Origin: Rhodococcoides corynebacterioides NBRC 14404
GTDB taxonomy: Bacteria > Actinomycetota > Actinomycetes > Mycobacteriales > Mycobacteriaceae
Assembly (NCBI RefSeq): GCF_001894765.1
Contig: NZ_BCWV01000007.1
Span: forward strand, 62,001-126,000
Direction of reading: 5' to 3'
DNA: 64,000 nucleotides
The position numbers were made by a program, and so were the translations under genes. This document shows, piece after piece, positions 1-7,585 of the stretch (positions are counted from its first letter, which is position 1; every line of letters starts with the position of its first letter). The notes beneath the pieces were generated by a model that searched no databases, was not told the DNA's origin, and saw only the letters and a program-made list of their open reading frames with translations.

Positions 1-917
1 GCGATCGGAACCTGCTCGTGCACAACGGGAGTGACCGACCCGTCGGCGATCATCGGCCACACGCGCTCACGGACCTGCCGCACGATCTCGGCCTTGCCGC
101 CCGGCCCCGTCACGGGACGCGCCCGCAGTCCCGCGCAGTGCACACTCCCGCGGCGCGCCATCAGCGCGGCGAAGTCGAACTCCGCCTTCCGCCCGCCCTG
201 CATGCCGATCGTGACGAGCCGCCCGTCCATGGCGAGGGCGGACACGTTGCGAGACAGGTACTTCGCGCCCATGTTGTCGAGGATCACGTCGGCGCTGTGC
301 CCGTCGGTGGCCTCGCGGAGGGTGTCGACGAAGTCCTGCTCCTTGTAGTCGATCAGAATGTCGGCACCGAAGGACCGACACGTCTCGAGCTTCTCGGCGG
401 AGCCCGCGGTCACCGCGACCCGCGCGCCCAGGGCCTTGGCGACCTGGATCGCGTGCGTGCCGATTCCGCTTCCGCCGCCGTGGATCAGCAGCGTGTCACC
501 CGCACCGAGCCCGCCGTACATGACGACGTTCGACCACACCGTGCAGGCCACCTCCGGTAGCGACGCCGCGACCGCGAGATCGACGCCGTCGGGAACCGGG
601 AGGACCTGCTCCGCGGGGACGACGACGCGCTCGGCGTAGCCGCCGCCGGCCAGGAGGGCGCACACCTCCTCGCCTACCTGCAGTCCCGTGACGCCGTCAC
701 CGAGCGCCTCGATCACCCCGGAGCACTCGAGGCCGAGAATTTCGGAGGCCCCCGGTGGCGGTGGGTAATTGCCCTGTCGCTGCTGCAGATCCGCGCGATT
801 GACCCCGGCCGCGGTGACGGCGATGGCCACCTCGCCCGCTCCGGGCGAGGGATCGGCCGCCTCGGCCCAGACCATGACGTCGGGATCGCCGTACTCGGTC
901 AGCGTGATCGCATGCAT
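1..917 (-). CDS. NAD(P)H:quinone oxidoreductase, MDR superfamily (PIG3-type), 3' end outside window
   Basis: Reads MHAITLTEYGDPDVMVWAEA from an ATG at 917 and stays open to base 1, so about 305 residues are present and the C-terminus is missing. The N-terminal GroES-like fold carries GVNRADLQQRQGNYPPPPG and GLECSG, and the nucleotide-binding motif is HGGGSGIGTHAIQVAKALG; these are typical of zinc-free quinone reductases of the TP53I3/PIG3 type. The family transfers hydride from NADPH to quinones or enones in the cytosol. The substrate here is unknown. It is transcribed in the same direction as the aldo/keto reductase 34 bp upstream of its start, so the two redox enzymes may share a transcript. 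Confidence 0.88.
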   Translation of the reverse strand, partial: MHAITLTEYGDPDVMVWAEAADPSPGAGEVAIAVTAAGVNRADLQQRQGNYPPPPGASEILGLECSGVIEALGDGVTGLQVGEEVCALLAGGGYAERVVVPAEQVLPVPDGVDLAVAASLPEVACTVWSNVVMYGGLGAGDTLLIHGGGSGIGTHAIQVAKALGARVAVTAGSAEKLETCRSFGADILIDYKEQDFVDTLREATDGHSADVILDNMGAKYLSRNVSALAMDGRLVTIGMQGGRKAEFDFAALMARRGSVHCAGLRARPVTGPGGKAEIVRQVRERVWPMIADGSVTPVVHEQVPI

Positions 918-951
918 GATTGTCAGAGTAGGCCCGCCGGGTGATCCGGGG

Positions 952-1983
952 TCAGATCCGCGTGGAGTCCGCCCAGATGTCGACGTCGGCATCCGGGGCG
1001 TGCGCGTCGATACGCGACAGTTCGTCGTCGTCGAAATCGAGGCGTTGGAGTGCCGCGACGTTGTCCTCGAGTTGGTCGACCGACGACGCGCCCAGCAGCA
1101 CCGTCGTCACCCGCCGGTCGCGCAGCGCCCACGCGATCGCCATCTGCGCGAGGCTCTGGCCACGCGACGACGCGATGTCGTTCAGCGCGTTCAGGTTCTC
1201 CCGGATCTCGTCGGTCAGCCACTCCGGATTCAGTGACTTGCCCTGCGCCGCACGGGAATCCTCGGGAACACCGTCGAGATACTTGTCGGTCAGCATGCCC
1301 TGCGCCAACGGTGAGAAGGCGATGACGCCGACGCCGAGCTCGTCCACGGTCGGCAGCAGATCCGACTCGATCCACCGGTTCACCATGGAGTAACTGGGCT
1401 GGTGGATCAGCAGCGGCACACCCGCGTCGGAGAGCAGCGACGCCATCTGCCGGGTGCGGGCGGCGGAGTAGGAGCTGATGCCGGCGTAGCGTGCCTTGCC
1501 CTGCTGCACCGCACTGATCAGCGCACCCGCGGTCTCCTCGACGGGTGTCTCGCGGTCGGCGCGGTGGCTGTAGAAGATGTCGACGCAGTCCAACCCCATG
1601 CGCTCGAGCGAACGGTCCAGGGAGGACAGCAGGTACTTGCGCGAGCCGCCGAATCCGTAGGGCCCCGGCCACATGTCCCACCCGGCCTTCGTCGAGATCA
1701 CCAGTTCGTCGCGATAGGGACCGAAGTCCTCCTTCAGGATTCGCCCGAAATTGATCTCGGCGCTGCCGGCCGGAGGACCGTAGTTGTTGGCCAGATCGAA
1801 GTGGGTGATGCCCAGGTCGAACGCCCGGCGCAGCACCGCGCGCTGGGTGGCCAGGGGCTTGTCGTCGCCGAAGTTGTGCCACAGTCCGAGCGAGATGGCG
1901 GGAAGCTTCAGGCCCGAGGCGCCGGTGCGGCGGTAGGGCATGTGCTCGTAACGGTCGGCGGCAGCGACGTAGGGATCGGGCAT
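952..1983 (-). CDS. aldo/keto reductase, L-glyceraldehyde 3-phosphate reductase (YghZ) type
   Basis: A 343-residue protein if started at the ATG giving MPDPYVAAADRYEHMPYRRTG; a start 9 bp earlier (MAG-MPDP) is also possible, and longer readings run into the divergent promoter region. The body shows the family signature: GLWHNFGDD, then ITHFDLANNYGPPAGSAE with catalytic Asp and Tyr, STKAG (Lys), the NADPH-binding tail with VTTVLLGASSVDQLEDN, and the YghZ-specific GPYGFGGSRKYLLSSLDRSL. Members reduce glyceraldehyde 3-phosphate and methylglyoxal with NADPH. It is divergent from the flavin oxidase gene at 2066 and co-directional with the quinone reductase downstream. Family assignment is firm; substrate is inferred. 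Confidence 0.9.
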   Translation of the reverse strand: MPDPYVAAADRYEHMPYRRTGASGLKLPAISLGLWHNFGDDKPLATQRAVLRRAFDLGITHFDLANNYGPPAGSAEINFGRILKEDFGPYRDELVISTKAGWDMWPGPYGFGGSRKYLLSSLDRSLERMGLDCVDIFYSHRADRETPVEETAGALISAVQQGKARYAGISSYSAARTRQMASLLSDAGVPLLIHQPSYSMVNRWIESDLLPTVDELGVGVIAFSPLAQGMLTDKYLDGVPEDSRAAQGKSLNPEWLTDEIRENLNALNDIASSRGQSLAQMAIAWALRDRRVTTVLLGASSVDQLEDNVAALQRLDFDDDELSRIDAHAPDADVDIWADSTRI

Positions 1984-2065
1984 GCCTGCCATCCTGCCGG
2001 ACCGGGCGCGCTGCGCGGCGAGAAACGCGTGCGGCGGGCGCGCCCGAGCGGTTAGCGTTCGACGG

Positions 2066-3241
2066 GTGAGTGCATTCGGCAACTTCCAGAACGAGATCTA
2101 CCTGACGGGCCTCGGCGGAACCGCGCCGGACCTCCCCACCACCGCCGCCGGGCTCGAGGCCCGGGCTCGCGAGACCCTGTCGGCCGCCGCGTTCGCGTAC
2201 ATCGCCGGGAGCGCGTCCACCGAGCGCACGGCCGTCGGCAACGTCGAGGCGTTCGGCCGGCACCGCATCGTGCCGCGCATGTGGCGCGGAGCGAGCGCGC
2301 CCGACGCCCGCGACCTCTCCGTCGACCTGTTCGGACTGCGTCTCGACGCGCCGATCCTCACGGCACCGATCGGGGTGCTCGGCATGGTGCATCCCGACGC
2401 CGAACCCGCCGTCGGCTCGGTGGCCACCGAGCTCGGTGTCGGCTCCGTGCTGTCGACGGCCTCGTCCACCCCCATCGAGGAGGTCGCGGCCGTGTCCGGG
2501 GAGAACTGGTGGTATCAGCTCTACTGGCCCGCCGACGAGGGCGTCGCCGAATCGCTCGTCCGTCGCGCCACCGCCGCCGGCGCCAAGGCGATCGTGGTCA
2601 CCGCCGACACCCCCGGAATGGGGTGGCGCCCGCGCGATCTCGACCTCGGTCACCTGCCGTTCCTGAAGGCGCAGGGCATTGCCAACTATCTGTCCGATCC
2701 GGTGTTCCGATCGCGTCTCGCCGCGCCGCCCGAGTCGAGCGACGAAGCCCTGCAGATCGCGGTGCTCACCTGGGTGGGAATGTTCGGCAACCACACGCTC
2801 CGCCCCGCCGACATCGCCCGCGTGAAGGAGTGGACCCACCTGCCCGTCCTGGTCAAGGGCATCCTGCATCCCGACGACGCGCGCGCCGTCGTCGACGCCG
2901 GAGCGGACGGCGTCGTCGTGTCGAATCACGGTGGGCGGCAGGTGGACAACGCCATCGCCGCCGTCGACGCACTCGGCCCCGTCGCCGACGCGGTGGGGGA
3001 CTCGTCCACGGTGCTGCTGGATTCCGGAATCCGTTCCGGCGCCGACATTCTCGTGGCTCTGGCGTTGGGCGCCGACGCGGTGCTCTACGGCCGCCCGTGG
3101 GTCTACGGCCTGGGCCTGGCGGGCCGCGACGGTGTCCAGCACGCCCTGCGCTGCATCCTCGCCGACCTCGACATCACCATGGGTCTCGCCGGTCTGACCT
3201 CCCTCGCCGAGGTGGATCGCAGCATCCTCGCGGGTGGGTGA
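2066..3241 (+). CDS. FMN-dependent alpha-hydroxy-acid oxidase / lactate 2-monooxygenase-like
   Basis: 391 residues from a GTG giving VSAFGNFQNEIYLTGLGG. It has the TIM-barrel of the glycolate oxidase family: AFAYIAGSASTERT near residue 45, LTAPIG, the FMN/substrate segment WYQLYWP, VTADTP, LVKGILHPDDA (Lys contacting FMN), SNHGGRQVDNA with the catalytic His, and the phosphate-binding end DSGIRSGADILVALALGADA followed by YGRPWVYG. The start context (GLGG, APIGVLGMVHPDAE) is most like lactate 2-monooxygenase, which turns L-lactate into acetate, CO2 and water. Oxidase versus monooxygenase cannot be told from sequence alone. Confidence 0.9.
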   Translation: MSAFGNFQNEIYLTGLGGTAPDLPTTAAGLEARARETLSAAAFAYIAGSASTERTAVGNVEAFGRHRIVPRMWRGASAPDARDLSVDLFGLRLDAPILTAPIGVLGMVHPDAEPAVGSVATELGVGSVLSTASSTPIEEVAAVSGENWWYQLYWPADEGVAESLVRRATAAGAKAIVVTADTPGMGWRPRDLDLGHLPFLKAQGIANYLSDPVFRSRLAAPPESSDEALQIAVLTWVGMFGNHTLRPADIARVKEWTHLPVLVKGILHPDDARAVVDAGADGVVVSNHGGRQVDNAIAAVDALGPVADAVGDSSTVLLDSGIRSGADILVALALGADAVLYGRPWVYGLGLAGRDGVQHALRCILADLDITMGLAGLTSLAEVDRSILAGG

Positions 3242-3285
3242 GGAAGGGGCGTCCTCGGGCACTAGTATTCCGAGGTGATCGACCT

Positions 3286-3375
3286 GGAAGCGTGGCAGAG
3301 CGGCCTAATGCACTCGCCTTGAAAGCGAGAGACGTGTAACAGCGTCCGGGGGTTCAAATCCCTCCGCTTCCGCCA
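3286..3375 (+). tRNA. tRNA-Ser(TGA)
   Basis: Class II tRNA with 7-bp acceptor stem GGAAGCG/CGCTTCC, anticodon arm CTCGC-CTTGAAA-GCGAG (anticodon TGA), a long variable arm, T-loop GGTTCAAATCC, discriminator G and an encoded CCA. Its last 26 bases are the attachment site for the mobile element that starts right after it; the tRNA stays intact because the element supplies an identical 3' end. Confidence 0.97.
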
Positions 3376-3377
3376 CC
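3350..3377. repeat. attL: 28-bp att core in the tRNA-Ser 3' end
   Basis: These 28 bases (T-arm, acceptor 3' strand, CCA and two more C) occur again without mismatch at 14326-14353. Flanking bases differ on both sides of both copies, so the identity is exactly bounded, as expected for an integrase crossover duplication. An integrase gene lies 70 bp inside this end. Confidence 0.93.
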
Positions 3378-3383
3378 GCGACA

Positions 3384-3424
3384 GCCCCCGAATCGCGCTA
3401 TCCGCGCAGTTCGGGGGCCTTTTT
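3384..3424. terminator. Rho-independent terminator at the element's left end
   Basis: CCCCCGAA at 3384-3391 pairs with TTCGGGGG at 3411-3418, followed by CC and five T. It lies just inside the element, downstream of the tRNA and of the leftward integrase, so it can end transcription from either side. Confidence 0.8.
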
Positions 3425-3447
3425 GCGTCAGGGTAGCGGTGGGGTGG

Positions 3448-4557
3448 TCACTCCACTGCCCACAGTTTGCCCACACCTGCGGCAGATGCAGCGCGATCGA
3501 GCGCGGTGCCGACGGCCTCGAGGTCGTCGTCGAACAGGTCCGCGTAGACGTCGAGCGTCATCGCCGCGGAGGCGTGCCCGAGCATCCTCTGTAGCGCCTT
3601 CACGTTCGCGCCGGCGGACACGGCGAGCGACGCAGCGGTGTGCCGGAGGTCGTGCGGCGTCAGCCGCGGCACGCCGGCCTTCGAGACTGCCCGGGTGAAC
3701 CAGCCAGTCGAGCTGACGGACCGCCGTAGGTAGGCCCCATTCGGCCCAGGGAAGACCAGATCGTCCAAGCCCTTCCCCTCACACTGGCGGGCCAGCACTG
3801 CCACCAGGAAGGCCGGTACGGGCACCGAGCGCTGCTCGTGCGACTTCGGGGTGCCGACGTGGACCACGTTATCGACCTGGACGGCGTTGTCGACTACCGC
3901 GAGCCGGCCGCGGAGCAGGTCGAGGTGACGCACGCGCAGGCCGATCGCCTCACCCCACCGCAGCCCGCAGTAGGCCAGCACCAGCACCAGCGCGCGGTGC
4001 TGGCCGGCCGCCGCGGCGAGCTGCGCGACCTGCTCGTGCGAGAGGTACACCCGGACGGCCTTCCGTCCCTTGCGGGGCAGGTTCTCGTCGCCGCGCGCGG
4101 GGTTCTTCGCCAGGCGCCGCGCCTTCACCGCCGAATCGAGGATCCCGGCCAGCACGCCGTACGCGCGGATCACCACGGTGGCGCCGCTGCCGGAGCGCAC
4201 CATCGCCGCGATCCACGACTCCACCGCGTCGAGGTCCACGTCGGTCAGTCGGCGGTCGCCCCACCGCGGTTCGACGTGCACCCGCCACGACGTCTCAAGC
4301 GAGCGATACGCCGACGGCTTGAGGGTGGATTCCTTGCGCTGCAACCACTCCGGCCCCAGCTCGGCGAGCGTGATCCGGCCGAGCTTCGGCGGCACGTACT
4401 CGCCGCGCATCTTCTCGACCTCGACCGTGGCCGCGAAGTCCTGCGCCAGGCGCTTCGAGGTGAACCCACGCTTGTCGGTCTGGCGACGATCGGGTGTCCG
4501 GTACCGGACGCGCCAGCGCTTGCCGGCGGCGGTGTCGTAGGACTCAATCGTCGCCAT
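3448..4557 (-). CDS. int: site-specific tyrosine recombinase (element integrase)
   Basis: 369 residues from ATG giving MATIESYDTAAGKRWRVRYR, preceded by GGAG five bases upstream. The N-terminal arm-type DNA-binding domain (YRTPDRR...KRGFTSKRLAQDF) is followed by a SAM-like core-binding domain and a catalytic domain with GLRWGEAIGLR (Arg), TPKSHEQRSVPVP (Lys), HDLRHTAASLA (His-x-x-Arg), LGHASAAMTLDVYADLF (His and Tyr338). This is the Int family of mycobacterial and rhodococcal temperate phages. It reads toward attL and ends about 70 bp from it, so it is the likely enzyme for recombination in the tRNA-Ser gene. Its start overlaps the 3' end of the repressor gene by 14 bp, so the two are probably co-transcribed. 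Confidence 0.95.
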   Translation of the reverse strand: MATIESYDTAAGKRWRVRYRTPDRRQTDKRGFTSKRLAQDFAATVEVEKMRGEYVPPKLGRITLAELGPEWLQRKESTLKPSAYRSLETSWRVHVEPRWGDRRLTDVDLDAVESWIAAMVRSGSGATVVIRAYGVLAGILDSAVKARRLAKNPARGDENLPRKGRKAVRVYLSHEQVAQLAAAAGQHRALVLVLAYCGLRWGEAIGLRVRHLDLLRGRLAVVDNAVQVDNVVHVGTPKSHEQRSVPVPAFLVAVLARQCEGKGLDDLVFPGPNGAYLRRSVSSTGWFTRAVSKAGVPRLTPHDLRHTAASLAVSAGANVKALQRMLGHASAAMTLDVYADLFDDDLEAVGTALDRAASAAGVGKLWAVE

Positions 4558-5065
4558 CTGAACTCCCACTGCTGGTTCCGGGGACCAGGAGGTTCACGAG
4601 GTCCTCGGGTTTGAAGGAGCCCGCACCCTGCGCAACGATCGTGATTGCCCGGGCGATCAGATCCGCCGGCTGCTCGTCCATCTGCGGAGCGATCATCGTG
4701 CTCCACCAGGAGGCGTTGGCGGTCTCTGGGGAAGGCGGCGCGTGCATCGACGTCCATAGCTGGCTGGCCGCGACCTCTCCGAATCCTGTTGCGTGAACTG
4801 CTGTTTCGGCGCTCTCGGCACTCGGGAAGAGCAGCGCGACCGGCGACACGCTCAGGGCAGCCGCGAGCGCCATGAGGTCGTCGACATCGACCCGGCGAGC
4901 ACCCCGTTCGATCTCGCTGATCGTGTTGTGCGCTATCGGCCGTTCGGTGTTCGATAGCCGATCGGCAACGTCGCGAAGGGTCAACCCCTGCTCGCGCCGC
5001 ACGCGTGCGACGTTCTCGCGCACGGTTCGACCGGTGGGCCCCAGTTCAACACGCCTTGTCGCCAT
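4544..5065 (-). CDS. XRE-family transcriptional repressor (element lysogeny repressor)
   Basis: 173 residues from ATG giving MATRRVELGPTGRTVRENVA. The helix-turn-helix covers residues 15-70: VARVRREQGLTLRDVADRLS...IAHNTISEIERGARRVDVDDLMALAAALS, a standard XRE/Cro-CI fold. The C-terminal 100 residues are not recognisable and contain no LexA-type Ser/Lys protease motif, so SOS-induced self-cleavage is not indicated. A promoter with TTGAGT, 16-bp spacer and TAATAT ends seven bases before the ATG, so the message is probably leaderless. It is divergent from the excisionase gene and upstream of the integrase; role as the element's immunity repressor is inferred from this position. Confidence 0.85.
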   Translation of the reverse strand: MATRRVELGPTGRTVRENVARVRREQGLTLRDVADRLSNTERPIAHNTISEIERGARRVDVDDLMALAAALSVSPVALLFPSAESAETAVHATGFGEVAASQLWTSMHAPPSPETANASWWSTMIAPQMDEQPADLIARAITIVAQGAGSFKPEDLVNLLVPGTSSGSSDGDD

Positions 5066-5120
5066 GTTGCAGATATTAGGTCGGAGCTTGCAGCACTCAA
5101 ACGTTGCGCTAAGAATAAGC
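5066..5120. promoter_or_regulatory. overlapping divergent promoters of the repressor and excisionase operons
   Basis: Leftward: -35 TTGAGT is the complement of 5095-5100 and -10 TAATAT the complement of 5073-5078, spacer 16 bp, ending seven bases from the repressor ATG. Rightward: -35 TTGCAG at 5088-5093 and -10 TAAGAA(T) at 5110-5116, spacer 16 bp. The two overlap face to face, so polymerase on one strand would exclude the other. TTGCAG occurs twice (5067-5072 and 5088-5093), possible repressor half-sites. Read from sequence only. Confidence 0.6.
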
Positions 5121-5162
5121 ATGACCCGACCAGCATTCAGCGATATGCAGAACGGACAAAAC

Positions 5163-5378
5163 ATGACCACCGAAACGAAGTCACCTTTGGCTACCGCCGC
5201 GGAGGCTGCCACTTACTTGCGGTCCACCACACAGAAGCTCGCTGAACACCGGTATCGCGGGACCGGGCCGCGCTTCGTCAAGCACGGGCGCACGGTTCTC
5301 TACCGCTGGGCCGACCTCGAGGCGTACTTGGAGGCACACACCTTCCAGCGCACCGACGACCGACCGGTATCCGCGTGA
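5163..5378 (+). CDS. excisionase-like MerR/HTH_17 DNA-binding protein
   Basis: 71 residues from ATG giving MTTETKSPLATAAEAATYLR. The fold is the small winged helix of phage excisionases: ATAAEAATYLRSTTQKLAEH as helix-turn-helix, then YRGTGPRFVKHGRTVLYRWADLEAYLEAH, with the GPRF..G..V.YR.ADLE wing typical of this group. In tyrosine-recombinase elements it bends att DNA and drives excision. A start at 5121 would add 14 residues and would suit a leaderless message from the promoter at 5110-5116; neither start has a strong ribosome site. It is the first gene of the rightward operon. Confidence 0.82.
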   Translation: MTTETKSPLATAAEAATYLRSTTQKLAEHRYRGTGPRFVKHGRTVLYRWADLEAYLEAHTFQRTDDRPVSA

Positions 5379-5467
5379 TCAGCGAGCAGCCCGCCAACGA
5401 GAACGCCCCCGACGCCGGCCAGGGCATCGAGGGCAGCAGTTCCAGCAACCACGACAGGAGCAGAACC

Positions 5468-5782
5468 GTGTCCGACCATACCCCGACCACCTCTCTCACC
5501 CCGCCGACCTGGTGGAGGCCGGGCGACTACAACGAGGCCGCGACCCTGCGTGGCGTCCCCAACATCGATTGGGAGCGCGAGATCCCCTGCGAATCGGACA
5601 CGGTGCGCATCTCGCTACTGGCGAGCGACACGTTCGACGGCGCCACATTCGTGCGGACCGTGGAGACGATCGAGGTCTCGGCGATGCGTGTTCGCGACGG
5701 GTCGATCGGGTTCGCCGAGGCGCTGCGCATCAGCGATGCGCTTCGGGCCGCGGCCGCGATCTTCGCGGGCGGTGAACAGTGA
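5468..5782 (+). CDS. element protein of unknown function
   Basis: 104 residues from GTG giving VSDHTPTTSLTPPTWWRPGD; AGGAG at 5456-5460 sits seven bases before it. An upstream GTG at 5375 overlaps the excisionase stop and would add 31 low-complexity residues (GQGIEGSSSSNH), which look less like protein. No known domain. The middle (VRISLLASDTFDGATFVRTVETIEVSAMRVRDG) looks like beta strands and the end is a helix rich in Ala. It sits between the excisionase and the second recombinase in a tight operon. Confidence 0.65.
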   Translation: MSDHTPTTSLTPPTWWRPGDYNEAATLRGVPNIDWEREIPCESDTVRISLLASDTFDGATFVRTVETIEVSAMRVRDGSIGFAEALRISDALRAAAAIFAGGEQ

Positions 5783-6735
5783 GCGCGCGGTTGCGGTCGG
5801 TGCCGACTGGCGGGGAGCCGACGGACAGAGACCTCGAGGACTACGAGGTGTTCCTGCTCGGCGCGGGGGTGTCCGACAAGCGCCGTCGTGAGGCCCTGAT
5901 TGCCCTGACCGCGTTCGAGCGCTTCCTCGGGCTGGCCGCGTACCTCGCGCGGCCGGTCGACGTCTCACGCTTCCTCGGTCGACCGCACCTGTCACCAGGA
6001 TCGCGGCACACCTACTTCGGCGTGCTGCGCTCCTACTTCCGCTGGCACATCAGTGTCCATCCTGACCACGCTGACCCCACCGCGGCGCTTCCTCGACCGC
6101 GGCAACCCAGTGGCATTCCGAAACCGCTCACACAGGCGCAGTTCGAGACGCTGTTGCGGACGCCGATGCACCGCAAGACGCACGCGATGATCCTGCTCGC
6201 CGCGCTGGCCGGCCTCCGCGTCCACGAGATCGCCAAGGTGCGCGGTGAGGACGTCGACCTCGACGAGCGGACGATGTTCGTCTACGGCAAGGGCCAGAAG
6301 GAAGCCCTGATCCCCCTGCATCCGCAGCTGGTCGTGCTCGCCGAAACGATGCCGCGGCAGGGCTATTGGTTCCCCGCGAACAGTCGAGGATCCGGGCCGG
6401 TGAGGCCGGGATCGGTCGGCCGGACGATCGGCAACGCAATGGACCGGGCGCAGATTCCCGGCAGCGCTCATTCCCTCCGGCACTGGTTCGCCACCACGCT
6501 GGTTCGCAGCGGATCGGATCTGCGGACCGTCCAGACACTGATGCGACACGGCTCGTTGCAGACGACTCAGCGATACGTCGAGGTTGACGCCGATGCCCAG
6601 GTGCGCGCGCTCGACCGTCTGGTGCTGCCAACGTGCGACAGGTCCGCGTCCGGCGCGCGGTCGCAGGAGCAACTCGCTACGCGGGCCCCGGGGCGCCCTG
6701 GTGGCTGGTCGGCAGGGAGGGGCTCGGCGACATGA
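5779..6735 (+). CDS. second tyrosine recombinase, XerD-like
   Basis: 318 residues from GTG, whose first bases overlap the preceding stop. It lacks the arm-binding domain of the other integrase and looks like a short Xer-type enzyme: core-binding domain (residues about 15-105, YEVFLLGAGVSDKRRREALIAL), then GLRVHEIAKVRGEDVD (Arg), YGKGQKEALIPLHP (Lys), AHSLRHWFATTLVRSG (His-x-x-Arg), LMRHGSLQTTQRYVEVD (His, Tyr). All catalytic residues are present. Its place inside the early operon rather than at an att end suggests a job other than integration, such as resolving multimers of the excised circle; that is inference. Confidence 0.88.
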   Translation: MSARLRSVPTGGEPTDRDLEDYEVFLLGAGVSDKRRREALIALTAFERFLGLAAYLARPVDVSRFLGRPHLSPGSRHTYFGVLRSYFRWHISVHPDHADPTAALPRPRQPSGIPKPLTQAQFETLLRTPMHRKTHAMILLAALAGLRVHEIAKVRGEDVDLDERTMFVYGKGQKEALIPLHPQLVVLAETMPRQGYWFPANSRGSGPVRPGSVGRTIGNAMDRAQIPGSAHSLRHWFATTLVRSGSDLRTVQTLMRHGSLQTTQRYVEVDADAQVRALDRLVLPTCDRSASGARSQEQLATRAPGRPGGWSAGRGSAT

Positions 6736-7133
6736 ACCACGACGTCGAACTCGCACTGTTGCGAATCAAGGAGCTGAACGTGGCCCTCGACGCCGCCAGG
6801 GACCAATACCGCGCCGCGTGTGAGGCAGCGCTAGCCGACGCCCCGGCCGGCTTCGACGGCCTGGAGGTGCCCGACTGGGACGCGGACGGTGGGGATCTGG
6901 TGCGAGAGTGGGTGATCGGGTTCGACTTCGGACACCGCATCTATGTGGTCGACCGCATCGGACCGGACGGTTACGAACGGCGCGGACCCCTGGTGCAGTT
7001 CGCCGCGTACCTGCCCCCGATGTCGGTCAGCCTCGGGAAGGTCCACCTGTTGGCCGAGTCGATCGCGAGTGTCGTCGACAAGGTGGCCGAGATCGAAGCG
7101 GCGCAGGCGTCGAGAGACGAGAGCGACGGATGA
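6732..7133 (+). CDS. element protein of unknown function
   Basis: 133 residues, ATG overlapping the recombinase stop by four bases. It begins with a charged helix (MNHDVELALLRIKELNVALDAARDQYRAACEAAL), continues with an aromatic beta-rich segment (WVIGFDFGHRIYVVDRIGPDGYERRGPLVQF) and ends in another helix (LLAESIASVVDKVAEIEAAQ). I do not recognise a family. Overlaps on both sides imply translational coupling within the early operon. Confidence 0.72.
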   Translation: MNHDVELALLRIKELNVALDAARDQYRAACEAALADAPAGFDGLEVPDWDADGGDLVREWVIGFDFGHRIYVVDRIGPDGYERRGPLVQFAAYLPPMSVSLGKVHLLAESIASVVDKVAEIEAAQASRDESDG

Positions 7134-7585
7134 CCGATCGCCTCGAAGAGCTCGCGCGGCCGGCCGGAGGCGGTGACCCGGCGGACGAGTTCCTCTCGGT
7201 CCGCCCCGACGTCGTTCGCGCGCTTCGAGGCGGCAACGCGGCCTTGCTGTACGCGCTCGTCGAGTACCGGTGCAGAGTGCCCGGCGGCGATCGCGTCGAG
7301 GACGGTGGCGGGCGCTGGTGGAGGGCTACGCAAGGCGCCCTGTCGCACGACACCGGGCTGACGGTGGACCAGGTTCGCAAGACGGTGGCGGCGCTCCAGA
7401 AGGCCGGCGTTCTGGAGGTCGAGAAGCACCGAACCATGGGGTCCAGCGACCACACGGCGTCGTATCGCGTCTTGCCTCTACCTGCGATTCGGTCGATCGC
7501 CCACATCGAATCGGGCGATCGACCGAATCGCAGGTCAGACCGCATGGGCGATCGCCCACATCTTTCCTCTCTCCTAAGAAGTTGA
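7130..7585 (+). CDS. winged-helix DNA-binding protein, candidate replication/partition initiator
   Basis: 151 residues, ATG overlapping the upstream stop. A winged helix-turn-helix is clear at residues about 30-110: LRGGNAALLYALVEYR, WWRATQGALSHDTGLTVDQVRKTVAALQKAGVLEVEKH. The family in actinobacterial phages and elements binds DNA near the replication start. The last 40 codons contain the large inverted repeat described separately, so gene and probable site overlap. The stop lies in a different frame from the Zn-finger gene that follows, with a shared TTGA. The pair may be two halves of one protein joined by frameshifting, or two coupled genes. Confidence 0.72.
   Translation: MTDRLEELARPAGGGDPADEFLSVRPDVVRALRGGNAALLYALVEYRCRVPGGDRVEDGGGRWWRATQGALSHDTGLTVDQVRKTVAALQKAGVLEVEKHRTMGSSDHTASYRVLPLPAIRSIAHIESGDRPNRRSDRMGDRPHLSSLLRS
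7480..7561. repeat. 23-bp perfect inverted repeat plus related palindrome: origin- or operator-like site
   Basis: Arms at 7480-7502 and 7513-7535 are perfect reverse complements separated by 10 bases. A third copy of the core follows: GGGCGATCGCCC at 7546-7557, itself a palindrome. The string CGATCGCCCACATC recurs in the first and third units. All of it sits inside the 3' end of the winged-helix gene. The size and symmetry exceed what coding needs and fit a binding or origin site for that protein; the role is inferred. Confidence 0.75.

Noticed and set aside
923..3262. 779-codon minus-strand frame spanning the aldo/keto reductase and hydroxy-acid oxidase
   Set aside because: Shadow frame of high-GC DNA; the genes on the other frames show conserved motifs and this one does not.
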